The notes beneath the pieces were generated by a model. That model was not told the DNA's origin. It worked only from the letters and a program-made list of their open reading frames with translations, and searched no databases. Shown here piece after piece: positions 8,657 to 17,068 of a stretch of DNA of 64,000 nt; the first letter of the stretch is position 1; every line of letters starts with the position of its first letter. A program made the translations under genes and the position numbers. Origin of the DNA: Desulfobacula sp. (GTDB lineage Bacteria > Desulfobacterota > Desulfobacteria > Desulfobacterales > Desulfobacteraceae); contig NZ_JAQYWD010000007.1 of assembly GCF_030145145.1 (NCBI RefSeq), forward strand, positions 93,012-157,011. The letters are read 5' to 3'.

Positions 8657-10064
8657 ACTCCTTTTGTAACGGGATATTCCATTTGTTCATGTATTTCCAT
8701 ACCGATGTCCGGCTTTTTTGAAGCTGTCTGCCAACCTCTGCTTTGTTCCAATTGCAGTCTTCCAGTAAGGTTAACAGCGCCTCTTTCGTTAATTTTACCG
8801 CCTTATCCGGTTGGGGGGATCGGGGGGGGGACACAGGGGAAAAATGAGATCTTTTTTCTATGTACGTCCGGCTTCCCCGGAGTTCCACAGGCAAATCGCT
8901 GCGTGTAATTTGGTCTGAATTACAGATAACAAACCCATGTTCAATGGCATTTTCAAGTTCCCGGATATTCCCCGGCCACGAATGTTCCATCAATCGCTTC
9001 ATCCCTTCCGTATCAACGCCTTTAATGGATTTTTTTTCCCGTTTATTTCCTTTTTTTATAAAGTGGCTGACAAGTAGAGGGATATCTTCCCGGCGATGTC
9101 TCAAGGGCGGAACAATAATGGGGAAAACCTTTAATCGATAAAAAAGGTCTTCCCTGAATTTTCCTTGTTGGGTCAGCTCGAAAAGATTTTTATGGGTTGC
9201 TGCGATGATTCGGATGTTAATCTTTCTTTTTTTTGAGTCCCCTACCCTTTCGATTTCCCTTTCCTGTAAAACCCTCAGCAGTTTTACCTGCATATAGGGG
9301 GTTAATTCACCAATTTCATCAAGGAAAACAGTTCCCCCGTCCGCCTCTTCAAATCGACCTTTACGATCCTTGTGTGCCCCGGTAAAGGCGCCTTTTACAT
9401 GACCGAAAAGTTCACTTTCAAGTAAGGTTTCAGACAGTGCAGAACAATTGACCGTGACCAGGGGATTCGCTTCACTGGTCCCATTATAATGGATGGCCCC
9501 GGCAACCAGTTCTTTTCCTGTCCCGCTTTCACCCTGGATCAGCACTGTGGCCCGGCTGTTTGCAGCAGCCCGTATGGCATCAAATACGGTTTGCATGACA
9601 GCACTTTTTCCGATGATATTGCCCAGTCGATACGCCTTTTTAAGCTTTCTTTGTGCCTCTTCAGCTGTTTTTTTTATTTTTTTTAATTCAGTCAAGTCTG
9701 TAATCGTTTCAACAATGCCAAGAATCTGGCCATTCTCATCCCGGGCCAGTCGCGCATTTTTAATCACGGCAACATCCTGCCCATCCTTGTGTTTGATGAA
9801 ACATTCATTGGCCTCTGTTTTTCCATGCTGAATGACACCGCATTTATTGATATCCGCTGGGCACATCTTCCCGAAACACTTGCTGCATTCAATAAGACTG
9901 CAATTGTGCCCGATCGCTTCTTGGGAAGTATAGCCGCTGATTTTTTCCATTGACCTGTTCCAGGAGGTGATAACGCCCTGATCATCCAGCGTAAAAAGAC
10001 CTTCTGCCATCGTATCGAGAATCTGGTTTAAAAAATTAACATTCCATAACTGATGGGTTTCCAT
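8655..10064 (-). CDS. Sigma-54 regulator A: cysteine-rich PAS, AAA+, Fis-type HTH
   Basis: A 469-residue enhancer-binding protein. Residues about 10-130 are a PAS domain with an unusual cysteine cluster ([14 protein letters not shown], then C in DINKCG and in NECF). A short coiled linker of about 25 residues follows, then AAA+ with [14 protein letters not shown] and [16 protein letters not shown], and a C-terminal HTH reading [20 protein letters not shown]. The start is supported by AAGGAT six bases upstream. It is paralogous to regulators B (29226) and C (32275). The PAS cysteines suggest sensing of redox state or a bound metal or Fe-S group; that is inference. Upstream DNA carries large GTAACG dyads, suggesting autoregulation. 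Confidence 0.93.
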   Translation of the reverse strand: METHQLWNVNFLNQILDTMAEGLFTLDDQGVITSWNRSMEKISGYTSQEAIGHNCSLIECSKCFGKMCPADINKCGVIQHGKTEANECFIKHKDGQDVAVIKNARLARDENGQILGIVETITDLTELKKIKKTAEEAQRKLKKAYRLGNIIGKSAVMQTVFDAIRAAANSRATVLIQGESGTGKELVAGAIHYNGTSEANPLVTVNCSALSETLLESELFGHVKGAFTGAHKDRKGRFEEADGGTVFLDEIGELTPYMQVKLLRVLQEREIERVGDSKKRKINIRIIAATHKNLFELTQQGKFREDLFYRLKVFPIIVPPLRHRREDIPLLVSHFIKKGNKREKKSIKGVDTEGMKRLMEHSWPGNIRELENAIEHGFVICNSDQITRSDLPVELRGSRTYIEKRSHFSPVSPPRSPQPDKAVKLTKEALLTLLEDCNWNKAEVGRQLQKSRTSVWKYMNKWNIPLQKE

Positions 10065-10080
10065 ATGTCATCCTTATCAT

Positions 10081-10140
10081 GTAACGATACGGTAACGCCA
10101 CTTGTTTCGATTTGAAACAAGGTAACGTTACCGTTACGTT
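10081..10140. promoter_or_regulatory. Operator region upstream of regulator A: GTAACG dyads
   Basis: This 60-base stretch holds CTTGTTTC and GAAACAAG as a perfect inverted repeat. It is flanked on one side by GGTAACG (10091) and GTAACG (10081) and on the other by the palindrome GGTAACGTTACC (10121-10132) and a further CGTTACG. The whole block is close to mirror-symmetric. It lies directly before the regulator A start and shares its core with sites near 10490, 32200 and 33945. Confidence 0.75.
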
Positions 10141-10233
10141 CATTGCCTGGGAAATAAAGTGATATTATTCTTTTTTTTCCGGTATGGGGGGGTGAATTTC
10201 TTTCTTGTCTGTCACCTGACAGGCATTTTTCAT

Positions 10234-10323
10234 TCAAGTGGATATCCCCATTTTAGGGAGGATATACACCTGCAGCAGGATATAAACGCCAAGAAAAATA
10301 AGCACATAAATCATTTCTTTCAT
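10234..10323 (-). CDS. Small membrane peptide, 29 residues
   Basis: The sequence MKEMIYVLIFLGVYILLQVY continues ILPKMGIST and then stops. It is one hydrophobic helix with a short positively charged tail. GAGGT lies seven bases before the ATG, and a full sigma-54 promoter lies about 57 bases further upstream on the same strand. It sits between regulator A and the thioredoxin operon. I do not know the family. It may be a membrane-anchoring or regulatory peptide of the neighbouring permease system. Transcription could run on into regulator A. Confidence 0.55.
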   Translation of the reverse strand: MKEMIYVLIFLGVYILLQVYILPKMGIST

Positions 10324-10379
10324 ATGGACCTCATGGTTAAGGGTTAACAGCAGAATATACGATTTTAAATTTAATAAAT

Positions 10380-10395
10380 TGCAAGGGGCATGCCA
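10380..10395 (-). promoter_or_regulatory. Sigma-54 promoter for the 29-residue peptide
   Basis: On the minus strand the sequence TGGCATGCCCCTTGCAA has the -24 GG and -12 GC exactly ten bases apart and the TTGCA element intact. The predicted start of transcription is near 10369, leaving a leader of about 45 bases. Confidence 0.72.
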
Positions 10396-10470
10396 TCTGT
10401 CTATGTTCTAATGATAATAAAGTATATCTGATCTATTATTTGTCAAAAAAAGCACTGTATTTTTTATTGC

Positions 10471-10516
10471 CTTGAAACGGCCGCGTCTTGTAACGTAACC
10501 TTTCAAGTCAGTAACG
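10471..10516. promoter_or_regulatory. Upstream activator site with GTAACG repeats
   Basis: CTTGAAA (10471) and TTTCAAG (10501) form an inverted repeat around GTAACGTAACC, and another GTAACG stands at 10511. The block lies between the divergent sigma-54 promoters at 10380 and 10630, about 90-120 bases from each, a normal distance for an enhancer. Regulator A is the likely ligand because the same core occurs at its own gene. Confidence 0.65.
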
Positions 10517-10629
10517 CTCCTTTTTGTTAAAATATCTGATGGTGCGGGTAAGTATTTATATCATTATATTTATTAATGCCTTTGTTTTCAGTTGGTTATA
10601 TTTGTTTTGTCAATAATGAAAATATGGTA

Positions 10630-10645
10630 TGGCATAGTTTTTGAT
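10630..10645 (+). promoter_or_regulatory. Sigma-54-like promoter of the thioredoxin/RACo/permease operon
   Basis: TGGCATAGTTTTTGAT has the -24 element and correct ten-base spacing, but GA instead of GC at -12. The same deviation occurs in the promoter at 32078 (TGGCATACTTATTGAT), which argues that both are real. Confidence 0.55.
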
Positions 10646-10700
10646 TGTCCGTATACTATTACTATTATTTTACCTAATCATTGATGGAGGTTAATTTAAA

Positions 10701-11000
10701 ATGGATAAGGATCAATTCCAGAAAAATTTAAAAAAAGGGGTTACCCTTGTGGATTTTAATGCAAATTGGTGCGCACCATGCAGAGCCCAGGAACCCGTTA
10801 TTAAACGCTTGATAACCTTATATCAGAATCGCGCCTCTATCATTGAAATTAATATTGATGAAAACCAGGCACTGGCTAAAACATATATGGTTCAAAGCAT
10901 ACCCACCATCATTATTTTTAAGGATGGCAAAGAAATGAAGCGCCTTGTGGGGCTTCAATTCGAAAATAGTATTACCAAAATCCTGGAGGATATATTATAA
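10701..11000 (+). CDS. Thioredoxin-like protein
   Basis: A 99-residue cytoplasmic thioredoxin fold protein with the active site WCAPC (Cys24, Cys27) and the cis-proline Pro68 in SIPTII. There is no signal peptide. GGAGG precedes the ATG. It begins an operon with an RACo-like ASKHA protein and an ACR3-type permease carrying a stress domain. Its likely job is reduction of a partner in that system, for example a cysteine-bearing regulator or the activator protein; this is inference. The promoter region has a sigma-54-like element and GTAACG enhancer sites. Confidence 0.9.
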   Translation: MDKDQFQKNLKKGVTLVDFNANWCAPCRAQEPVIKRLITLYQNRASIIEINIDENQALAKTYMVQSIPTIIIFKDGKEMKRLVGLQFENSITKILEDIL

Positions 11001-11048
11001 GACTTGAATCACTTGAATCTGAATCACTAAACAAAGCGGAGGCTAAAA

Positions 11049-13145
11049 ATGGGTAAATGTATCAATCACCCTGATCGAGAAACCAGTTACATCTGTATGA
11101 AACATAATATTTATCTTTGCGAGGAATGTCTGGAATGTCGTGATCCCGATATATATTGCAAGTTCAGACCTTCCTGTCCGATTCATTTTATTTCAAAAAA
11201 AGGATTTGAAGAGACAGAAACGAAACCGCCTCAAAAAGAATATACCGTTGTTTTTAAACCCGGAGATAAAAAAATAACCGTTGCAGAAGGCACAAATCTG
11301 CTCGAAGCATCCCAAAAAGCAGAGGTTTATATCAACTCCTCCTGCAATGGGAAAGGATCCTGTGGAAAATGTAAATTGATCATACAGTCCGGCAAAGTTG
11401 ACAAAGAAAAAACCTCAATGCTCAGTGACAAAGAAAAAGAAAAAGGATATGTCCTTGCCTGCCAATCCAGTATTCATGAAGATATCATTGTCAAAATTCC
11501 CGAAGAAACCATTGAAAAAAAATTAAAAGCCGCTGGAATGGGAGACGCTGCCACCCAAAAACTGTCGGGTCTTGTGGAAACCATAGAACCGATTGTTGAA
11601 AAAATACCGTTGCAGCTGGAATTGCCGACATTGGAGGATACGGTCAGTGATCTGGACAGGTTAACCCGGGCCCTGAAAAAAAAAGGGTATGATACCTCTA
11701 AAATGAGCACGAATATCAGGGTGATGCGTCAACTGACCGCGTCGGTCAGGAATGATCATTTTAAGGTCATCACCTCTGTGCTATGGAAAAAATGTTCATC
11801 TGAAATCGTTGATGTTTCTCCGGCTTCCCAAGACCTGCAAAACTCCCTTGGCATGGCCGTGGATTTAGGAACCACCTCTATTGTTGTGTACCTGGTGGAT
11901 ATGTCAGATGGCGCTGTACTGAGTGCCGTATCTGATCATAACAGCCAGGCCGCGTGTGGGGATGACGTGATTAATCGAATCGTCTGCTCTGAAAAAGACG
12001 GGGTTAAAAAATTAAAAAAAATGGCGATTTCCACTATCAACAATCTGACCAAGCGAGCCCTTGATTCAATTGGCGCACATCATCAACAGATTGAAAATAT
12101 TGCTATCTCCGGTAACACAACCATGACCCATCTGCTCCTGGGAATTGAGGCCAAATATATTCGAAGGGAACCGTATATACCGACTGTTTCAGAATTTCCC
12201 ATTATTAAAGCCGGTGAAATCGGCTTAAAGGCGGCATCCTATGCCGGCGTTTTTGTCATGCCCGGGCCTGCCAGTTATGTGGGGGGGGACATTGTAGCCG
12301 GTGTGTTATATACAAGGTTTAATCAATTTGAAGCGCTGACCCTTTTTATTGATATTGGCACCAATGGAGAGATCGTTCTGGGCAACAATGAATTTCTCAT
12401 CACAGCCGCCTGCTCTGCAGGCCCGGCTTTTGAAGGCGGAGGGATCCGTTGGGGCATGCGGGCGGAAGATGGTGCCATTGAACGGATTACCCTTGACCCT
12501 GTCACATTTGAACCGGAGTATTCAACCGTCGACAACAAGCCGGCAAGAGGTATTTGCGGAACCGGCATGATCGATTTATTATCTGAAATGCTGTTAAAAG
12601 AAGTGCTGGGTCAGGATGGCAAATTCAAGATTGAAGCAGATCACCCAAGATTTACCCTTTTCAATGACGAACCAGCGTTTATTCTTGAGTTTGCAGCCAA
12701 TATTGACTCGGAAGAAGATCTTATCTTCACCCAGTCGGATATCAAGAGCCTGATTCTCAGCAAAGCTGCTATCTATGCCGGATTCAACATTCTTTTGGAA
12801 CAGGTGGGAATGGATTTTTCTTCCATACAGCAGATGATTATCACCGGCGGATTTGGACAATTTCTGGATATTGAGAAGGCCATCACCATTGGATTGCTCC
12901 CGGATATTGAAAGAGAAAAATTTAATTATATGGGAAACAGCTCCATTGCCGGTGCCTATATGGCACTTCTTTCCAACACCTGTCGAAACCAGGCCATCGC
13001 CATTTCAAATGCAATGACATACCTTGATTTTTCAAGTAACCCCGGGTTTATGGAGGAGTTCACAAAAGCCCAGTTTCTACCCCATACCGATATCAACCTG
13101 TTTCCAAGTGTTCGGCTGACGAAAACAACAAAGGAACTTGCATAA
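11049..13145 (+). CDS. RACo-like ASKHA protein with [2Fe-2S] ferredoxin and N-terminal zinc-finger-like module
   Basis: A 698-residue relative of the reductive activators of corrinoid proteins (DUF4445 family). Residues 1-60 form a cysteine/histidine-rich module (CINHPDRETSYIC then LCEECLEC) resembling a B-box zinc finger, which ordinary RACo proteins lack. A plant-type [2Fe-2S] domain follows, with CNGKGSCGKC near residue 100 and a fourth Cys in LACQSS. An ASKHA ATPase part has GMAVDLGTTSIVVY, LFIDIGTNGEIVLG and CSAGPAFEGGGI. Such proteins couple ATP hydrolysis to low-potential electron transfer onto cob(II)alamin. No corrinoid protein is encoded in the window, so the partner is unknown. It overlaps the next start codon by one base. 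Confidence 0.88.
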   Translation: MGKCINHPDRETSYICMKHNIYLCEECLECRDPDIYCKFRPSCPIHFISKKGFEETETKPPQKEYTVVFKPGDKKITVAEGTNLLEASQKAEVYINSSCNGKGSCGKCKLIIQSGKVDKEKTSMLSDKEKEKGYVLACQSSIHEDIIVKIPEETIEKKLKAAGMGDAATQKLSGLVETIEPIVEKIPLQLELPTLEDTVSDLDRLTRALKKKGYDTSKMSTNIRVMRQLTASVRNDHFKVITSVLWKKCSSEIVDVSPASQDLQNSLGMAVDLGTTSIVVYLVDMSDGAVLSAVSDHNSQAACGDDVINRIVCSEKDGVKKLKKMAISTINNLTKRALDSIGAHHQQIENIAISGNTTMTHLLLGIEAKYIRREPYIPTVSEFPIIKAGEIGLKAASYAGVFVMPGPASYVGGDIVAGVLYTRFNQFEALTLFIDIGTNGEIVLGNNEFLITAACSAGPAFEGGGIRWGMRAEDGAIERITLDPVTFEPEYSTVDNKPARGICGTGMIDLLSEMLLKEVLGQDGKFKIEADHPRFTLFNDEPAFILEFAANIDSEEDLIFTQSDIKSLILSKAAIYAGFNILLEQVGMDFSSIQQMIITGGFGQFLDIEKAITIGLLPDIEREKFNYMGNSSIAGAYMALLSNTCRNQAIAISNAMTYLDFSSNPGFMEEFTKAQFLPHTDINLFPSVRLTKTTKELA

Positions 13146-14698
13146 TGCTGAAATTATTATCTTTCATACAAAAAAACCTGGTATGGACCATCCCGGTCTC
13201 CATGCTCCTGGGGTTGATCTACGGATATCTGTTTAACGCAAGCCCTTTAAAACAATTCATTATCCCGGTCACCTTTATCATGGTGTACCCCATGATGGTG
13301 ACATTAAATGTTAAAAGCATTCTTAAAGGCCAGGATTTTAAGCTCCAACTGGTCACCCAGATCATTAATTTTATCTTTATTCCGCTGATCGTATTTTTTA
13401 TTGGAAAAATATTTTTAACCGGCCAAGATCCCAAATTTGGCCTGTGGGCAGTCGGGCTTTTTTTGATCGGTGTTCTTCCCACATCGGGAATGACCATCTC
13501 CTGGACCGGATTTGCCAAAGGCAATAAAGAAGCTGCCATTAAAATGGTGGTATTCGGACTTGTCATCGGGTCTCTTGCCGCGCCAATTTTTACAAAAATT
13601 TTTATGGGCGCCACCATTGAAGTGAATATGCTTCACATGTTCAAACAGATTGCTATTTTCGTATTTTTACCGTTAATCTTCGGGCTTCTTACCCAGACGT
13701 TCGGAATGAAAAAATATGGACCGAAAATATGGAATGAAAAGATCAAAACCAAATTCCCGCCGTTTTCAGCCCTCGGGGTTGTTTTAATTGCCTTTTTGGC
13801 CATGTCTTTGAAGGCCAGACATATCATTGCCAATCCCGGTGATATCCTGATCATTTTAATGCCATTGGCTGTTTTTTATTTGATATCCTATATTTTATTG
13901 ACCATCACCGGCCGGCTGTTGTTTAAAAGAGAAGATGCCATTGCCATGGTTTTCGGTGTTGTCATGCGGGATCTGTCCATTGCCCTTGCCATTGCCATGA
14001 CCGCTTTTGGTAAAGAAGGCATGACCATTGCCCTTTTGATTTCTCTTGCCTATATTATCCAGATCCAGACAGCAGCATGGTATGTGAAATTCATTGATGT
14101 GATATTTGGTAAACCCATACCTAAAACACAAGAACCCCCCGAACAGGAAAAAACCGATGCCCTAAAAGTGCTGGACAGTGAACGAGATATTTCCATGATC
14201 ATTGATGTAAAAAAAATACTTTTTGCAACGGATTTATCCGAAACAGCCCGGCATGCCGTTAAATATGCCTGCAGCATTGGCAATAAATATGGCGCACAGG
14301 TTCATGCCATCCATGTTGTTCCGGATGTTCTGGATGAATACTCGTCCGGCACAGGTAAGAATCTGTCAAATTTAGTCGATACAGAGAAATGGAAAGAATT
14401 TAACCGGAAGAATATCGAGGCTGCAAAAATTGCCATGCGTGAACGGATGAGAATGACATCTCAAAAGGTTCTGGAACAACTGCCCCATTGTCCGCTTTCA
14501 GAAGACCGAATCATTGTAACCGCGGGCAATCCGGTTGATGAAATCGTTAAGATGGCCCTGGCTGACAACTTTGATTTGATTATCATGGGAACCCATGGAC
14601 ATGGACAGTTTGAGGAAATGATGATCGGCAGTACGGCCAGTGGGGTCATCCTTAAATCCAGTGTGCCTGTGCTTGTGGCACGGCCATCTTCATCATAG
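13145..14698 (+). CDS. ACR3/BASS-type permease fused to a universal stress protein domain
   Basis: Residues 1 to about 330 form roughly ten membrane helices of the bile acid/arsenite (ACR3-like) transporter superfamily; the start LSFIQKNLVWTIPVSMLLGL and the segment VLPTSGMTISWTGFAKGN are typical. A soluble domain from about residue 355 is a universal stress protein: KKILFATDLSETARHA, the ATP-binding GTHGHGQ and a terminal SSVPVLVAR. The domains are joined in one reading frame with no sign of a frameshift. The start overlaps the previous stop (TAATG). The substrate is uncertain: arsenite, another oxyanion or an organic anion are all possible. The stress domain may gate transport by nucleotide state. 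Confidence 0.85.
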   Translation: MLKLLSFIQKNLVWTIPVSMLLGLIYGYLFNASPLKQFIIPVTFIMVYPMMVTLNVKSILKGQDFKLQLVTQIINFIFIPLIVFFIGKIFLTGQDPKFGLWAVGLFLIGVLPTSGMTISWTGFAKGNKEAAIKMVVFGLVIGSLAAPIFTKIFMGATIEVNMLHMFKQIAIFVFLPLIFGLLTQTFGMKKYGPKIWNEKIKTKFPPFSALGVVLIAFLAMSLKARHIIANPGDILIILMPLAVFYLISYILLTITGRLLFKREDAIAMVFGVVMRDLSIALAIAMTAFGKEGMTIALLISLAYIIQIQTAAWYVKFIDVIFGKPIPKTQEPPEQEKTDALKVLDSERDISMIIDVKKILFATDLSETARHAVKYACSIGNKYGAQVHAIHVVPDVLDEYSSGTGKNLSNLVDTEKWKEFNRKNIEAAKIAMRERMRMTSQKVLEQLPHCPLSEDRIIVTAGNPVDEIVKMALADNFDLIIMGTHGHGQFEEMMIGSTASGVILKSSVPVLVARPSSS

Positions 14699-14733
14699 GA
14701 AATGAAATATTCTCCTGAAACCGACTTAAAAAG

Positions 14734-14772
14734 CGCTGGATAATAGACGGAACACGTTATCCAGCGTTTTTT
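14734..14772. terminator. Intrinsic terminator between permease and flavodoxin genes
   Basis: CGCTGGATAA (14734-14743) pairs perfectly with TTATCCAGCG (14757-14766), followed by TTTTTT on the plus strand and preceded by AAAA, which gives a U run on the minus strand. It can therefore stop both convergent operons. Confidence 0.9.
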
Positions 14773-14778
14773 GAATGA

Positions 14779-15255
14779 TTACAATTTAGCGATGATCTGC
14801 TTTAAGGCGGATATATCGTCTGCATTGGGATGACCAACCGCATCATCTGCATCCCCAATCCAAACCGGAGGCTCCGGTTTTTGTTTCACTTTTTCCAAAA
14901 CCTTTGGATTGACCTCTCCCTGGCAGGTAAAGACACCGGCAAGGTCTGATTCATTCGTGAGACCAATGGCATGATTCATTGCATTTTTGACATGGTCGGA
15001 TCCTGCTGCTGCACCATGGGTGGCAAACAAAAACAGGCGGTCTTGCTTGCCCAGGGTTGGCAGATATTCGCTGATTTTTGGATCTGGTTTCCCCCCCATA
15101 AGCCAGAACCCAACTGCGATCAGGTCATAACTATCAGCTGAAGGCGCTAAATTAACGGGAAAGATATCCTTTTCTCCTTCCAGGCTCTCATAAATTGCAT
15201 CAGCAAGTTTTTTGGTATTTTTACTTTGAGTGGAATAAACAATCAATGATTTCAT
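14779..15255 (-). CDS. Flavodoxin-family protein
   Basis: A 158-residue soluble FMN-binding electron carrier. The phosphate loop STQSKNTKKLA near the N-terminus and the GFWLMGGKPDP loop are typical of the flavodoxin fold. The start at 15255 (MKSLIVYS) is chosen because GGAG lies nine bases before it; the in-frame ATG at 15270 overlaps that same GGAG. It resembles the small flavodoxins of anaerobes that serve dedicated reductases. Neighbours do not show a partner. Confidence 0.85.
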   Translation of the reverse strand: MKSLIVYSTQSKNTKKLADAIYESLEGEKDIFPVNLAPSADSYDLIAVGFWLMGGKPDPKISEYLPTLGKQDRLFLFATHGAAAGSDHVKNAMNHAIGLTNESDLAGVFTCQGEVNPKVLEKVKQKPEPPVWIGDADDAVGHPNADDISALKQIIAKL

Positions 15256-15408
15256 TCGGTTTTTCTCCATTTTTTATTGTTATCGTTTGGTAACATCCTG
15301 GATACCAATCCATATGATATATGTAGAATAGCAAAAAATATACCATCGGGATTGTGATCTTTGAAAAACCGGGGGTTATCTAAAAAAAATTTTGTTTTTA
15401 AAACCTCA

Positions 15409-15852
15409 TTAGAACTTTCTGATGAGGATAACGCCTGCCGTAATAAGGGCGATCCCTGCCAGGCGCTGCAGGGAAAAAGATTGTGTGGGCACCCCCAGAA
15501 GACCGAAGTGATCCATACCAACCGCCATGATCAGCTGACCTGCCACCACAAGGCCAAAGGTAAGTGCTGCCCCAAGTTTTGGCGTCAGGATGATGGTCGC
15601 TGTCACGTAAAAGGCCCCCAGAAAACCCGCAGACCAGACAGACCAGTGGATGTCAGCAGCCTGCCGGATACTGCCCAGATTCACCCGGGTTACCACAGCA
15701 TAGAAAAAAAGGGCGAAAGACCCCACTACAAAGGATATCAATGCCGCATACACAGGATCGCCAATGGCACGTCCCATTTTACCATTCAACCCTGCCTGCA
15801 GGGGGGTAAGCATTCCGGCAACCAGGGCAACAAACAACAATAAAATTTTCAT
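15409..15852 (-). CDS. YdcZ-type DMT family transporter (DUF606)
   Basis: A 147-residue membrane protein with five hydrophobic segments. It starts LLFVALVAGMLTPLQAGLNG and carries the internal GALTFGLVVAGQ and terminal RLAGIALITAGV stretches, all hallmarks of the DUF606/YdcZ family of small drug/metabolite transporters, which work as dimers or pairs. Only a weak purine-rich stretch precedes the ATG. No substrate is known for this family from sequence. Confidence 0.85.
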   Translation of the reverse strand: MKILLLFVALVAGMLTPLQAGLNGKMGRAIGDPVYAALISFVVGSFALFFYAVVTRVNLGSIRQAADIHWSVWSAGFLGAFYVTATIILTPKLGAALTFGLVVAGQLIMAVGMDHFGLLGVPTQSFSLQRLAGIALITAGVILIRKF

Positions 15853-15900
15853 GATCTATATCTATCTCTCACAAATGGCCAATCCCGAAAGTTGAATTAA

Positions 15901-16752
15901 TCAGTAGTACTTTGCCAGCTCAAGGGCTCTTTTTAGTCTGTCAAGAAATCCTTTGGTAACGTCCGGATAATGGCCCAATCCTTTATAGATTTCTTGTCCG
16001 TCATAGGTAATGGTTGGACAGTCTACCTGGAAACCAAGTGCTTCTAAAGCACTTCGCCAGCTCTCCTTTTTTCCCATCAGGTCCTGTTCGGCATGAAGGC
16101 CGGCAAAATATATCATGGGAATAATTTTTATTTTTTGGTACGCTGTTGCAAGGTTATTTCTTTTGATACGGGCAAACACGGCCCGGTGATCCGGAATACC
16201 TTCCACCGTGGCTGCCAGGACGTTGGGATACAGATTTTCCAGCAGTCGCTCCAGTCCCATGTAGACGATGTTCACCGGGTCTGCTGTCAAAGGGGTGCCA
16301 TGCAGGGCCAGGAGGTTATATCCTTGTTCCGGGGATAAAAATTCCGGCTCAATGGCTTTCAGTATCTCATGGACAAAATTCCAGCGATGGAGCAGGGTCT
16401 CGCCCATGAAAACCCGAAGTCCAGGGAAAAAGTTGCATGTCTCCGCAAGCTGTTGGTATTCCGTGCCGGGAAAGATATGCAATGGCTGGACAACGACCTT
16501 TCGGTATCCGTCCGCCTCTATTTGAGACAGGGTTTGCTGCAGGCTCGGCAGGTTGAGTTTTTTACGAATGATCTCTGATGTGTAGGCCCAGTAAACAGAT
16601 TCATCCGGATAACGGTTTTCCAACGCCTTCTGAAAAAGAGATAGCACTGCTTTGGCCCGTTTGTTACTGCCAAAAGTGGCCATCACAATGGCCGGTTTTT
16701 CTTTGAGCTTCGGCAGCCGCATTTTGCGGCCAATATACCCGTTTTGATGCAT
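15901..16752 (-). CDS. cbiK: Sirohydrochlorin cobaltochelatase (CbiK type)
   Basis: Inserts Co2+ (or Fe2+) into sirohydrochlorin for cobalamin, sirohaem or haem synthesis by the alternative route of sulfate reducers. The 283-residue protein shows IVMATFGSNK at the start, VVQPLHIFPGTEY in the middle and metal-ligand histidine motifs LALHGTP and FAGLHAEQDLMG, as in class II CbiK. The start at 16752 has AGAGGAT six bases upstream. No signal peptide is evident, so this should be the cytoplasmic form. It fits a corrinoid-dependent metabolism suggested by other genes here. Confidence 0.9.
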   Translation of the reverse strand: MHQNGYIGRKMRLPKLKEKPAIVMATFGSNKRAKAVLSLFQKALENRYPDESVYWAYTSEIIRKKLNLPSLQQTLSQIEADGYRKVVVQPLHIFPGTEYQQLAETCNFFPGLRVFMGETLLHRWNFVHEILKAIEPEFLSPEQGYNLLALHGTPLTADPVNIVYMGLERLLENLYPNVLAATVEGIPDHRAVFARIKRNNLATAYQKIKIIPMIYFAGLHAEQDLMGKKESWRSALEALGFQVDCPTITYDGQEIYKGLGHYPDVTKGFLDRLKRALELAKYY

Positions 16753-17068
16753 TTTATCCTCTTTATAAGTTCCGCTGGAGTCTGTTTCGATTTTATCATC
16801 CTGATGGAGCAACTAACTGGTTGCGTATTTTCCAATTTTTTAATCAAATTAAGCCTTTTTGTCAATCGTTTCATCTGTATGGCAGTAATTCTTATTATGA
16901 AACTGATCTGGTTGATTGCGTTGGTTGCGCTTAAGCACACAGGATGTTGATTGCGTCTGTCCGAAAAACAGATTTTTATTGTAATTAAGCGATGATCGTG
17001 CCATGGTCTGTTGCAACAAAATGCGCCGGACCCCAAATTAATTTTTATGGTTTTGAGGAATTTGTATA

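Noticed and set aside
10028..10237. 69-codon minus-strand frame after the 29-residue peptide
   Set aside because: It runs through the operator dyads and into regulator A's start in another frame, has no ribosome site of its own, and its composition is not protein-like.
15252..15521. 89-codon minus-strand frame between the YdcZ-type and flavodoxin genes
   Set aside because: It overlaps the true end of the transporter gene in a different frame and shows no motif.
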